NCBI GenBank assembly: GCA_010094045.1
Contig: ML986584.1
Location: forward strand, 620,001-684,000
DNA: 64,000 nt
Reading direction: 5' to 3'
Origin: Lojkania enalia
Lineage: Eukaryota; Ascomycota; Dothideomycetes; Pleosporales
Position numbers and translations under genes: made by a program. The notes under the pieces were generated by a model. It was not told where the DNA came from. It was given only the letters and a program-made list of their open reading frames with translations, and made no database searches. Positions 23,214 through 33,295 of this stretch are shown piece after piece (the stretch's first letter is position 1; every line of letters starts with the position of its first letter).

Positions 23214-24137
23214 ATAGAGTGTCCTCTCTGAGTAGTAGATGCCGGGTATACGCTGCGCTTGGTTTTAGGTGTTAAACAGGCTGCCCTATTGGTACATCGA
23301 GGCCAGATACAAGCATTTATATAATGTAGAAGAACTGTAAATAAACCGATAGATAGAGTTCACGTTAAAATTTAGAAGGCGTGCTGATTTAATCGCCGAA
23401 TTTATATTGGTAAGGTTTGACACCCTGTGATCAACGCCACTACATTTAAGAGGCTCCATTCTCGAAACAGTATCCTGAAGAGTGTGATAGAATAGTAACC
23501 GGCCACCAGGCTTGATAATAAATATAGTAGATATTTTGGACATGGATGATGGGTAAGGCTGTGGGATTAAATGATAGCACGCTGACACTTTTCGCGAATA
23601 TTGATTGTCAGCCAGAATTATCACCTATATAAGCCTCCATGCTTTAGCAGCAAGAAGGTCGGCCTCTTTATTCCTGATATTGATAACATGAAAGTAATAG
23701 GTCTCCTGACTTCATTCATGAAATAAAATGGATTAAAAGGCACGAGGACGCCGCTAGAAGTAGGATGAGTGTGCGTTACGGTAGTTGATAATGAAAGGAT
23801 TGCGAATGTGCTAGTAGAACGGCAATGAAGAGATGATTTGAGATCTGAGTATAGAAAGGCCTGCACTTGCCTAGATCGCATACTAGGCTGTGTTTATATT
23901 TGATTTGGCTTATGACTGATCCGCGACTGGTGTGAATTGAGTCCGTGCAGCAATAGCTATTGATTGCTAATTTTACATTGTGGCACTACCCCGCAACATG
24001 CAAGGAGTCATGCATAATTGGCTTGGCCACATTCGTCCTATGATCACGAATCTAGTTTGAGCATAACATGCTTGATTAATTTGTTTTTATCTATATAAAC
24101 ATCTATAAAAGGAATTTGGTATTATCAATTAAAAATA
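23214..24137. other. AT-rich intergenic region
   Basis: 3' flank of the hydrolase gene and 5' flank of the tRNA gene. Short frames only; nothing recognisable. Confidence 0.5.
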
Positions 24138-24222
24138 GCCCGCTTGGCTTAGTGGTACAGCGTCTCACTCGTATTGCCTGCATGACATGAGAAGATCCTC
24201 GGTTCGATTCCGAGAGTGGGCA
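24138..24222 (+). tRNA. tRNA-Thr (anticodon CGU), with intron
   Basis: A cloverleaf can be drawn: acceptor stem GCCCGCT paired with AGTGGGC (one G-U), discriminator A, D arm GCT/AGC, anticodon stem TCTCA/TGAGA, and T arm CTCGG/CCGAG around TTCGATT. The anticodon loop reads CTCGTA, giving anticodon CGU. An intron of about 13 nt follows one base 3' of the anticodon, the standard place for nuclear tRNA introns. A T-rich stretch just downstream (24225-24231) can end Pol III transcription. Box A-like and box B-like (GGTTCGATTCC) internal promoter elements are present. Confidence 0.9.
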
Positions 24223-24904
24223 TATTCTTTTGTCGATTCTCACTTCATTTTGTTCCGCTCAACTAACCGCCAGGGCCTTCATATGGCGAATAGGTAATAC
24301 CACGCGCATACCGCTTTGTATTTGCTCGAATGCGACGCGGGATTGGACGACATGCAATACAATATCGGGTGTCGCGGTGATCCCGATAAGAAGCTTGCTG
24401 CTGTGTAGCACTTTTTTTAATACCCACATTCTATTCCAGGCCATAGGGTAGACGTGGCCCTCGATCTAGCTAGCTTATCTTCTACCGTCTCTATTGTTTT
24501 TGCAAGTTGTCTCCTGGTACGATTGCATCCGTAGCCGCCTATCAAAGACTAGACCAAAAAGAGCATAAACACCATGACGGACACACTAACCAAAGATAGG
24601 GTGTTACCACAGCAGGTGTGACTGTCAGCAGCAACTTCACTTCATCTTCTCCTTCTCTCATCAAAGACGCACAGCATCCTACCCCGTCATGAGTCCGCGG
24701 GGCCTCGGAGGGTATCCTGCGTCATCGCCGAATACCTCGGCGCATATGGTCCACTGCTCAGAAAGTGCGGGGTGGCCGTCATAGTCCGGGTGCTTCCTTC
24801 CTATTGGAGTGGTCCGACCTGCACAACTCCACGCTTCAGCTTATGCCCCCGACACCTCCCTCACTCAGCCCACTATATCTGCAGATAATCCCCCAGCAGC
24901 AACA
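24223..24904. other. Intergenic region, promoter of the cyclase gene
   Basis: No gene seen. Open frames here are short and without motifs. The last 100 bp are CT/CA-rich leader. An in-frame ATG at 24809 would extend the cyclase by 32 residues, but these look unlike the family. Confidence 0.5.
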
Positions 24905-26315
24905 ATGGCAGACAAATCAGTCACTGCAAACCAGCGTTTAACGCAGATCAAAGACTTTTTGACCATGAACAAGACAGCGACGACGATCCCGTGGGATCCG
25001 AACTGCACAAAGTTCCCCACTCGAAAGGAGCTCCCTAGCATTCCTGGTGCTCCGGCTGAGGCTGCTTGGGTGTGGGGTGACGATGATTATGTTCGTGTCA
25101 TATCCTCACCGCGAGAATGGCATAATTAAATAATGAATAGCTCGGTCGAGTCAATCTCTTGACACCAGCTCGCGTCGCCGCGGCGGCCAAGGAAATAAGG
25201 ACAGGCGAGATTATTCCTGTGAAGTATGCTACTTTATACTGAATCCGAAGTCTTTTTTAATCTTAAATTGGTAGCTTGCCGTTGGACACGCCCAGCCAGC
25301 CCGCATTTGATCGGGAAATATTCAAGCATGAAATTAAGACGTTGATCGATGATCTCGCATACGATGACATTTATCACCTGAACACTCAAAGCGGGACTCA
25401 ATGGGATGGCTTCCGACATGTTAGGCTTCCTCGAGTTCTGATTGAGCGTGTGCTAATCGAAGACGCTAGTTTGCCCACTTATCAACAGGTACTTTCTACA
25501 ATGGGGTAGGTAATTTGATATCTAAGCAGAAAAATCTTTGAAACTCACTCCTCCTAGACTAAAGGCTCTGATATCAAAGGTCCGAACGCAAACCATAAAT
25601 GTTCCATCCATTATTTGGCCGAGCATGGCATTGCTGGCAGGGGTGTTCTTCTTGACTACCGGGGCTATGCCGAAAAGAAAGGCATAAACTATGATCCATT
25701 TGATTACTATCCCATCTCATGGGAGGAGCTCTATCAGTGTGGCAAGGACCAAGGTATCGATATTCGTCCTGCAGTGCAGGGCGGTGATATCAAGATTGGC
25801 GACATGCTGTTTGTCCGCAGTGGATGGAAGGAAACGTACGATAAGAAGTCACCTGAAGACCGAGACAAGGCCGCGTTGAGACATGGGAGTGGGAAGGACG
25901 GAGAAGATGGTCTTAGATATGCAGGCTTGAGTCAGGAGCAGAAGATGCTGGACTGGCTTCACGACAGTTACTTTGCGACAGTCGCGGGTGACTCGCCTAC
26001 TTTTGAAGCCTGGCCAACCCATGAGAGTATGTATTACGTGTCATCCTTCCCAAGTGATGCGAATGTACTGACAATCTTGTAGGCTATTACTTACACGAGT
26101 ACGTTCTTTCTCTATGGGGTATGCCACTGGGAGAGATGTTGGACCTTGAGAAACTTGCGCAGAAATGTCGGGAGAAAAATCGCTGGTTTTTCTTCTTCTC
26201 TTCTGCACCCGCAAACTGCCTCGGTAAGTTCCTCCGGCTACTCGAAATCACTCCAACTAACATAGCTTGTAAAGGAGGCGTTGGATCGCACGTGAACGGT
26301 AATGCCATTCTATAA
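24905..26315 (+). CDS. Cyclase-family protein (PF04199, kynurenine-formamidase-like)
   Basis: Seven exons assembled by splice site and phase: 24905-25090, 25141-25223, 25275-25419, 25470-25505, 25558-26026, 26083-26223, 26275-26315; all introns are 50-56 bp, GT-AG. They join without a gap into 366 residues. Conserved stretches run in order: LGRVNLLTPARVAAAAKEI, then NTQSGTQWDGFRHFAH, then GTFYNG/TKGSDIKGPN, then HGIAGRGVLLDYRGYA, IKIGDMLFVRSGWKE, HDSYFATVAGDSPTFEAWP, LWGMPLGEMLDLEKLA, and a C-terminus GGVGSHVNGNAIL. This is the fungal cyclase family related to bacterial kynurenine formamidase, metal-dependent hydrolases. The usual HxGTHxD motif is changed here to SGTQWD, as in much of the fungal branch. 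The substrate is unknown. The fourth exon is only 36 bp, which makes the gene look broken unless that exon is found. Confidence 0.88.
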
Positions 26316-26666
26316 TAATGCCTCATCCCCAGTATATAGCATATTTTCAGGTTCACCCGGGGCGCTGGCATCGTGTCTGATAGTTGAAAAATTTGATCGC
26401 TGTCTTTCTAATCTTACACTATTAATGCAATTAATAACAACCCAAAAACTACCTATAGACCACGAGGTATGTGAAATACCCCTTCCTGACTAGAGTGTGA
26501 GCCGTGTGCGTGACCTCGGGAGATCGAACAAATTGATAGGATTGCAGTACTAAACAAAAATTTTTCATAAATTTACCGACATTTACGCATCCCAGGAAAA
26601 TTAACATATCGAAATTACTCGGCGCAGGCCCTACTACGTCCCTAACAGCATCCCAGTGCTCAAACA
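26316..26666. other. Intergenic
   Basis: No gene or repeat seen between the convergent cyclase gene and the decayed sequence to its right. Confidence 0.5.
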
Positions 26667-27717
26667 TCAATAAAAAGTATATTCAGCAATATCCGGTGAT
26701 GTCCTATTACCAAATGCCCTCCGCGCCGAAAAGCTTCCACGAGAATCGTAGAGCATCTGCGCTCTCAAGGCTTCTGCGACCTCTACCTTAAGCGTAGGCG
26801 ACATGTCTCCAAAATCCAGCCCCTGTGTTGGCTCTGATTCCTCTTTTGCGTCCTTGGTTTGTTCGGTCTCCAGTCTGTAATTGTGGCCTTGGAACCTAAG
26901 CCTTGTCACGACTACAACAGGAATCTTGATGCGGGATTGCCGTCTTAGATTGACATGGTTGGTGTTCTCCCGTGTTCTAGATTCCTTTTTATACCTGTGG
27001 ACCTCGCTATCGTTAGCCTGGGTTTCTCGTCTATGATCTGGATTCCTTGGTCTCCTGGACTGCTTACTAACTACACCATCTTTTTCATTCTCCCTCTCTG
27101 ACTCGGTGGTCATTTTCTTCGCACAAGCTACCCTCCTATAATTGTATTTAAACGAACTCGAGGATTCTTCCTCGACTGGCGCATGAACTCTCACTCTTTT
27201 GGCCTGTGGAGCTAGGACGAGTTTTTCAACATACCTCTCTTCCCTGCAATGACTGCGTACTAGTTCGTCGGATTTCGTAGATGCAAAGTCAATATCCTTC
27301 TCCATCTCTCATTTTATGGCAGTTTTTCTGCCACGAGAATCCCGCATATGGCGGTGATTTACTAGGATTTGATGCTCTTGGTCTGGTTCGTCTTTGTCTT
27401 CTTGTTCCTCTAGTATCGCGGCTGGTATTTTCCAATGTGCTTGACTGCATCTGTGGGTATTTGCCGGATCAGTTTTCCTCATTCGAATCTCGGTTGCCAC
27501 TCTTGAGGATCTCCTGTACGGCCTAGCTAATGGAGGTGATGCATTCCTCGGTGAATGCTCCCTCACTTTTCTGTCCTGAGTTGACTTGTGCCTCGGCGTC
27601 TCTTCATCCAACCACTCTTCATTCGCTGCCAAAACTGGATCTTGCTTGTCTTTGCTCCCTTCGCAATCATTCTTCACGACCTTAGCCATCAAACACTGAG
27701 CACCATCTTCGCAAAGG
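26667..27717 (-). pseudogene. Broken tail sequence behind the BTB-like gene
   Basis: One minus-strand frame runs from about 27740 to 26667, interrupted by a single TGA at 27311-27309; both parts are rich in Arg, Glu, Lys and Ser and look like one disordered protein. The frame is offset by one base from the BTB-like gene just upstream, which ends at 27718. This suggests that the BTB-like protein once had a tail of about 350 more residues, now cut off by a frameshift and a nonsense change. No splice sites are visible that would restore the join. It could instead be a separate small gene starting at 27305 (212 residues). Confidence 0.4.
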
Positions 27718-28944
27718 CTAGTGGGAGATTCCGAAATTATTTTCCTTTGGATCCGTCCTTCTCGCCTCAATGAATTTCTCGACCGTGAACCTCTTAAGCT
27801 GCGACGAGACGCCCGCCTTGAAAACATGTTTGATGGTCTGCATATCCGCCTTCTGGTCCGTACGTAGCTTCCGCGATAAATATTCCAATGCATGATCGGC
27901 GAAGTCCTCATCGCCGATCATGATGCCGAGTATGTGCGCGTTCAAGATTGGCCAGTACTTCTTCCATCCACATTTCTTATTCTTTTCCTCGCTCCTTCTC
28001 TCTCCCCTCTTCTCGCGCCTTTTCTTGAACTGGCCGAGCGTTAAGATGCGGCCATGGATGATGTACTCGGTATACATTCTTAGCGCATAGAGGTCGAGTT
28101 CGGGACTCCGGGGCCAGTGGTCCGGGGGCGTGTACTTCGAGACATAGTCGCGCAGCGGCTTAGAGCGGGCTAGGAGCTCCCGGGGCACTTCGATGATCTT
28201 GGGATTGAAGTGGACGGAGTTGGGGTCAATTTTGCCGACATACATGTGAATCTTTCGTTCATTGGGATCGTCTTCTATGGTTGGAGATTCGGGCTCCGAA
28301 TCTGAATCCGAGTTGGAGTCCAAATCGGAGTCGAAGTCGGAGTATGATGGGGGTGCGTGGTAGCGTGAATGGAGCTTTTTGTGACATTTGCTATCTTGGT
28401 ATTCGCGTCGCTTTTTACTTGGAGGACAGCATGTATCGCCTTTGTGTGAGTGTCTATGAACGGTATGAGAATGTGAGCAACTTGGCCTTTGCCGGTGTTC
28501 CTTATGTTCATGAGAGTGCGAACAGCCAGGCCCATGTTGATGCTCCTCATGTTCATGAGAATAGGAGCAACTAGGCCTACGCTGGTGTCCTTCGTCTTCA
28601 TTGGGGTGTGAACAACCGGGCCCATGCTTGTGTCCGCGTTCATGAGAGTGTGAGCAGCTAGGCCTGTGCTGGTGCCCCTCATGTCTGTGAACAGTCATTG
28701 GTCGCCGAGAAGCAGTACTAGGACGCGATTTCCATGTTCTCTGTCTTTTGAATCTTATATCCTTGTTCTCAAAGCGTATTCCGCAGAAGCATTTTCGTCT
28801 CCCGCGAAGTAATTTCCTATCCTCCTTTGAGGTCCTCCTCTTTGCGGTATGCTTGCTTTTGAGCAGATCTCGGAAGAGCTTTCTTGAGTAATTAATTTGC
28901 GTTGGAGGATCAGAATCCCTGGTCTTATATCTAAAAAGAGGCAT
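27718..28944 (-). CDS. BTB/POZ-like protein with His/Cys-rich tandem repeats
   Basis: Single-exon gene for 408 residues. Residues 1-85 are basic and contain CFCGIRF. Residues about 87-165 hold five units of roughly 15 residues, alternately built on RPSC and GPGC and followed by SHSH-type stretches, so each unit offers one Cys and several His; this composition suits Zn, Cu or Ni binding. A basic/acidic linker follows (SDFDSDLDSNSDSDSEPES). Residues 231-360 resemble a fungal BTB domain: IIEVPRELLARSKPLRDY, then PELDLYALRMYTEYIIHGRI, then WPILNAHILGIMIGDEDFADHALEYL. The usual first BTB strand is not clear. BTB domains mediate dimerisation or Cullin-3 binding. The repeat-BTB combination is unusual. 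The C-terminus may be shortened by a frameshift. Confidence 0.7.
   Translation of the reverse strand: MPLFRYKTRDSDPPTQINYSRKLFRDLLKSKHTAKRRTSKEDRKLLRGRRKCFCGIRFENKDIRFKRQRTWKSRPSTASRRPMTVHRHEGHQHRPSCSHSHERGHKHGPGCSHPNEDEGHQRRPSCSYSHEHEEHQHGPGCSHSHEHKEHRQRPSCSHSHTVHRHSHKGDTCCPPSKKRREYQDSKCHKKLHSRYHAPPSYSDFDSDLDSNSDSDSEPESPTIEDDPNERKIHMYVGKIDPNSVHFNPKIIEVPRELLARSKPLRDYVSKYTPPDHWPRSPELDLYALRMYTEYIIHGRILTLGQFKKRREKRGERRSEEKNKKCGWKKYWPILNAHILGIMIGDEDFADHALEYLSRKLRTDQKADMQTIKHVFKAGVSSQLKRFTVEKFIEARRTDPKENNFGISH
28450..28685 (-). repeat. 45-bp coding repeats (five units, His/Cys-rich)
   Basis: Five tandem units, four spacings of 14-15 codons, inside the BTB-like gene. Units alternate between an Arg-Pro-Ser-Cys and a Gly-Pro-Gly-Cys core, so the higher-order period is about 90 bp. 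Confidence 0.8.
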
Positions 28945-29479
28945 GTTATTTGTTGAGGTCGTGTCGTAGACTAGCGGAGCCGACTGATAATTGAATGATG
29001 AACGTTTCTGGGGTGAAGAATGTAGTTATTTATGTGCTCAAAATGTGACCTCTGTGAATCTTGGTGGAATATCAGGTCAGTTTAATATTCGTGTTTCTTT
29101 CGTTGTTGATGAGGTTTGGTGCCGTGTGTAAACGCCTCTTGAACATTCACTTAGTGATTCCATTTAAGACCTGAGAGCATATTCCAGATTTTTCTCAGTT
29201 ATGCATATTGTAGCTCTTAAACAAACCTGTCTCTATTTTGTTCGAAAGCTGAGAGAACGTAAATTTTCAACATCATCGCTTAACTGGAGTAACAATTCAT
29301 CTGCAAAGCACTTCTACCACAAACTAGAACGGCAACCGAAGAACATTATCCAATAAATTAGCCGCTTGACTTCATAGTCCATGTAGTTACCGGCTCCATC
29401 AGCTCTCTTTCCTCCTCCACGCAACAATCTTTCGACCTCCCCGCTCCTACTACTCACCGTTCGCCCTATCTTCCCAAGC

Positions 29480-29880
29480 TCATATGCCCACCACCCGTCG
29501 GGCTTACTACGTGTCGCATCGAAGTTCTAGAAGTCAATCCCATATCCTTCAGACAGCATTGGTGGTGGCTTCACGAACAATCGTTCATCTGGCCCAGTCG
29601 CGAACTATTGCAAACCTAAGGCGCTAAGGACGTTGGTGAGCAGACGCTGTCATGGAACGAGTGCCGAGAGCTCATGGACGCTTATTTTCTCGGCGCCAAA
29701 TTCGCAGATACGGAATTTCAGGATTACGTCGTTGAAGAGCTGGATCGATGGCTAGACCCGGACTAGGACCCTGATCTCGAGATCGTGGAGCTTGTTGTGA
29801 TGGAGGACAATGTGCACTGGCATTGAGAGCCTTTGTGGCTGATCGGTGTTTGCCACTAACGAAGCGACAAGGAAATTGTC
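29480..29880 (+). pseudogene. BTB-domain gene remnant
   Basis: On the plus strand at about 29647-29860 a frame reads SWNECRELMDAYFLGAKF, then ADTEFQDYVVEELDRW, then a TAG stop, DPDLEIVELVVMEDNVHWH, and a TGA stop. This is the C-terminal half of a fungal BTB domain (the AYFLG..F.D..FQD.V helix pair). An N-terminal part is not readable in frame. It lies 0.6 kb from the intact BTB-like gene, on the opposite strand. Confidence 0.55.
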
Positions 29881-30818
29881 CGAAGTGTTTGTTGAGATGA
29901 GGTAGAAAGGAAGGACGACAACGCGCAATTAGGAAATATCAGCCAGTATCATGTTCATCGGATGTCAGAAAGGAGTTCCGCTAGGAATTAGAGAAGGGGA
30001 AAGGGAAAGGGGAGGTAAATGAGCAGGCAAAAAAGAGAATTGAAACTACGCATGACCCCGAATTGATCAGATACAACACAACCTCGACCCTCGTATCACC
30101 TATTCGAATGCTCGAATTCTACTAAATGGCACTGTCCATATCGTAAGACAAGCCTATGCTACCACGAGTGAGTGAGATCGAAGATTCCCTTAAGTCAGCG
30201 AATGCCCCAGATTCGCCACCGCGACTACTAACTTCGCCCGATTGTTACATGTTAGTATTCTCAGAAACGCTGGGACTAGGATCCTCCGGACGACTTTAAC
30301 TATCAGGGAAACGGAAGATGGGCCATAGCCGCAACGCGTTCGAGGCTCGACCGCCGACACGGGCGCTGACAATAACGTTGGCCGAGCACTTTTTACGAAA
30401 TCAACCGCTCATGTCTCTAGACCTATTCAACACCTTCTAAGAGGGAGCAAAGGTGGTGCAAATACCCATTATGTTGGTAGAGGCTATACCGCACATGATA
30501 AAGAGGAAGAGGGTTCCTCGTGGGGTAGCCGAGCTTCAGGAAAAATCTGCTGTAGCTGGAGAACTGTTCGGGCATGCTGTAGATCCCAATTAGGTTTTAG
30601 GACGCCCATCATGAATGCGTATGTAGAGTGTCCATTTCCTACATTGTATAATTATTTTGGAGAAGCCTGAATAGATTGCAACTGCAATTTCTCTTGCTTC
30701 AGAGAGATATAAACAGTGTTTCATGCTTCTCCGCCAATCTAATCATTTTATTACCTGTGAACCACTACGTTAAAATTACACACTTCACAGCTCACTCCAA
30801 TCCCCCTTCCAAAATCTT
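29881..30818. other. Gene-poor stretch
   Basis: Remnant-like short frames only; the right end is the 3' flank of the amadoriase gene. Confidence 0.45.
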
Positions 30819-32366
30819 CTACAATTTTGTCTTGACTTTTTCGTGATCATGATTCCAACCAGGCATATCGGCAAGATCTTTTGCCGGCGCTCTGCGCCTC
30901 GACTTCAACGCGTCGCCGCCTGGTCTCCACCTCCAAGTTTCAGCAAGATCTTTTGCCAAAATTCCCTCGATGAGTTCTACTACATGCTTGCCAATGCTCG
31001 GTAGCAGCTTGAAAGTGTGTCTTGAGCTTATATTAGTCGCCTGGAACTACTATTGAGGTCAACTGAGCTACTAACCCGCTATCCCCTGTTGCCAAAATGA
31101 AGTTTTTCCATTGTGGATGCTCACATATTAGCAGAGCTGCATCAGAGGTATCTGTGCACCAGCAAAGAGCTCGGCCGAAGAGCTCCTTGTTCTTGAACTG
31201 GGGTAGGAAAGTGGCAACAGCTCTGTGAATAGTTGCCTCAGATGCGTCTGGGTAAGTGTCTGTTGGGTGTTTGGCGTGCGATCGGGGGGCTGAGATGCGC
31301 TTTGGGGCTGAGGCGCCAAACGGTTGGTGTTGCTTAAACCGCGTCCAACCTGGGAACTCATCGCAGATCTTAACGATCCCTTTCCTATATCCATTGTGAG
31401 ATTGTTGCTATCGCGGGCTATCCAATGAGAAAAAAAAAGGGGATATACTCATTTGGCTCGAAGAAAAAGCCAATATCTCCGTTATACACGACAGGCGCGT
31501 CCTTATACACTGCAACTTCATCAGGTGTCAGCTGCATAAGAGCATATACCCAAGCCTATAGCTATTAGCATTAAGTCTCTGTCTATGGGCTTGACCTCCA
31601 CTTACCTTCGAGACACACTGATCTTCCAAGTCTACTAACACCGGACTCCAGGCGCCAGCAGCCAATACCACTTTGTCAGCGTAGTATTTTGTACCATCCG
31701 AAGTCTCAACCCCAATACACGTCCTACCATCATTCTTGAATAGAGGTTGTTTAAACGTTCCGGCGCCACCAAATCCGAACGCAACGCCCTGGTCTCTGCA
31801 GAATTCCCCAATTGCATTAATAGCTTTGGCGGCAGCTAGCCATCCTCCATCCTTGCTAAGGACGGCTTTCCAGCCCTTGATCCGATCACGCTGTAGGAAC
31901 GGTGCCTTAGCCAGAATTTCGTCCTCATTGTCTAGCCACTCGGTACACCCTTCTAGGCCCACGCCAGCGTTGACAAGAGCTTGGTAGTGTTCTTTAAGTT
32001 CGGCGATACCGTTCTTCGTATGCGCACAATCAAGCTGTTCTCGTGAATCACAAGTAATACAGTTGGCAAGCCTCATTTACTAACCCTGCCTGTATTATGG
32101 AAGAACGGCTTAAACATCTCGTCCTGCGTCCACATATCCCTCGCTTCCAGACTCAGCTGTTTGTCAACCGGATTCCGTATCCTGACTCCCATAATCTTGT
32201 TGAGATCGTTGCCGGCAGACTGTGCAGAAGGCACGGGATATGTATCGAGCACCGTGATATTAGAAGGGGTATATCCGCTTCTGAGCAGATGCAGAGCTGT
32301 CGAAGAGCCGATCGTACCCCCCCCTCCTACGACAATAACTTTTAAGTTCGCACGTGAGTCCGCCAT
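30819..32366 (-). CDS. Amadoriase (fructosyl-amine oxidase), FAD-dependent
   Basis: Oxidises fructosyl amino acids (Amadori products) to glucosone, free amino acid and H2O2. Five exons, spliced by hand in phase: 32366-32085, 32034-31606, 31555-31449, 31384-31076, 31020-30819, giving 442 residues, the usual family length. The N-terminal Rossmann motif is VIVVGGGGTIGSS (GxGxxG, residues 15-20). YPVPSAQSAGNDLNKI, then GFFFEPNEKGIVKICDE, then RALCWCTDTSD (Cys347/Cys349, region of covalent flavin attachment in this family) and FKLLPSIGKHVVELIEG all match fungal amadoriases. The C-terminus ends KTKL, close to a PTS1 signal, so it may be peroxisomal. A pipecolate/sarcosine-oxidase relative is the main alternative. 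It shares a divergent promoter with a transporter. An ATG at 32399 would add 11 residues. Confidence 0.9.
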
Positions 32367-33295
32367 GGTATCGATGCTGATGGTGCGCAAATTTGCCAAT
32401 ACTTGCTGTTATCAGCCTCGGTGGTTGATATCAATTGGTACAAGGAAGCTAGGAAAGGATGGGATTATGTAGATAGCTGATCCGGACACGCCACTTCAAC
32501 GGTCAGGCGCAAATAACGCCGGTTGCTGGCACATTTCTTCCACGCGAGAAGGCCTTGTTCATTCCCGTTGATTGAAAGTTCATAGCTGAGGACTGGAAGA
32601 TCTACCCAATTGGCCGAATGTGGAGCATCGGAAGCGGTTTCCGACGCTGGCGTTGGTGTCCAGCTGCTATCATTGCTAGAAAGGGTTAGAGACGAAATCC
32701 CGACGCATCGGATTTTGGGCTCCGCTTAAACCCTTTTCTTATCTAAATTAGACTAAACGGAAGAGAGACGCTGAGAAGTGATATTCGCCACGGCTGTAAT
32801 CTCATCTCTAGAAATAAATCAGTCTTGCTGTAGATATTCTCTACCTGAAGCTGCGACTTTGCTACTTTCGGTTGCATGATTCAATAGCCGCGGAGCCTTG
32901 CCATTGCTGGCTCGGCGAGCTAATCCCATCTAGTATTAGTTTCTTCCCGACTGCTATCAATACCACAAAGAGTATAGCATTTATATAGCCAAGATTTTTG
33001 CTGCGACTCCCAGTATTGCATAGACTAGATCAATTCGGGGTCATTGACGCTCCACAATGGCCCCATAGACTCCATTGGCACGTTAAATGGCCATTTAGCG
33101 TGGGCTGCTGCAGATAACGCTAAGAAGAAGCGCGGGGAAGAACTACTTAGGATGATTGCGCCTTAGGATTGCAACTTGATATCCCAAAAATGTTATAAAG
33201 TCGTGTGTAGCACTCATCTATGGCACATTCCAGCTTCTAATCTCTTTGCTCTAGATTTAACTCTAGGACCATTATTGTAACTCAAGCACTTCACC
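32367..33295. promoter_or_regulatory. Divergent promoter of amadoriase and UNC-93-like transporter
   Basis: About 930 bp between two start codons. Two symmetric sites stand out. CGGAAGCGGTTTCCG (32629-32643) has inverted CGGAA arms and CGG/CCG ends, as bound by Zn2Cys6 dimers. TAAATGGCCATTTA (33084-33097) is a perfect 14-bp palindrome. A Zn2Cys6 gene lies 3.4 kb away. Function of the sites is inferred. Confidence 0.5.

Noticed and set aside
25276..25509. Possible frameshift in the cyclase gene
   Set aside because: An intron at 25420-25469 and a 36-bp exon restore the frame and the family sequence, so the gene is not broken here.
31128..31394. Separate 88-codon minus-strand gene inside the amadoriase region
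   Set aside because: It is a frame shadow of amadoriase exon 4 (31384-31076), which reads the conserved KICDE and CWCTDT motifs in another frame.
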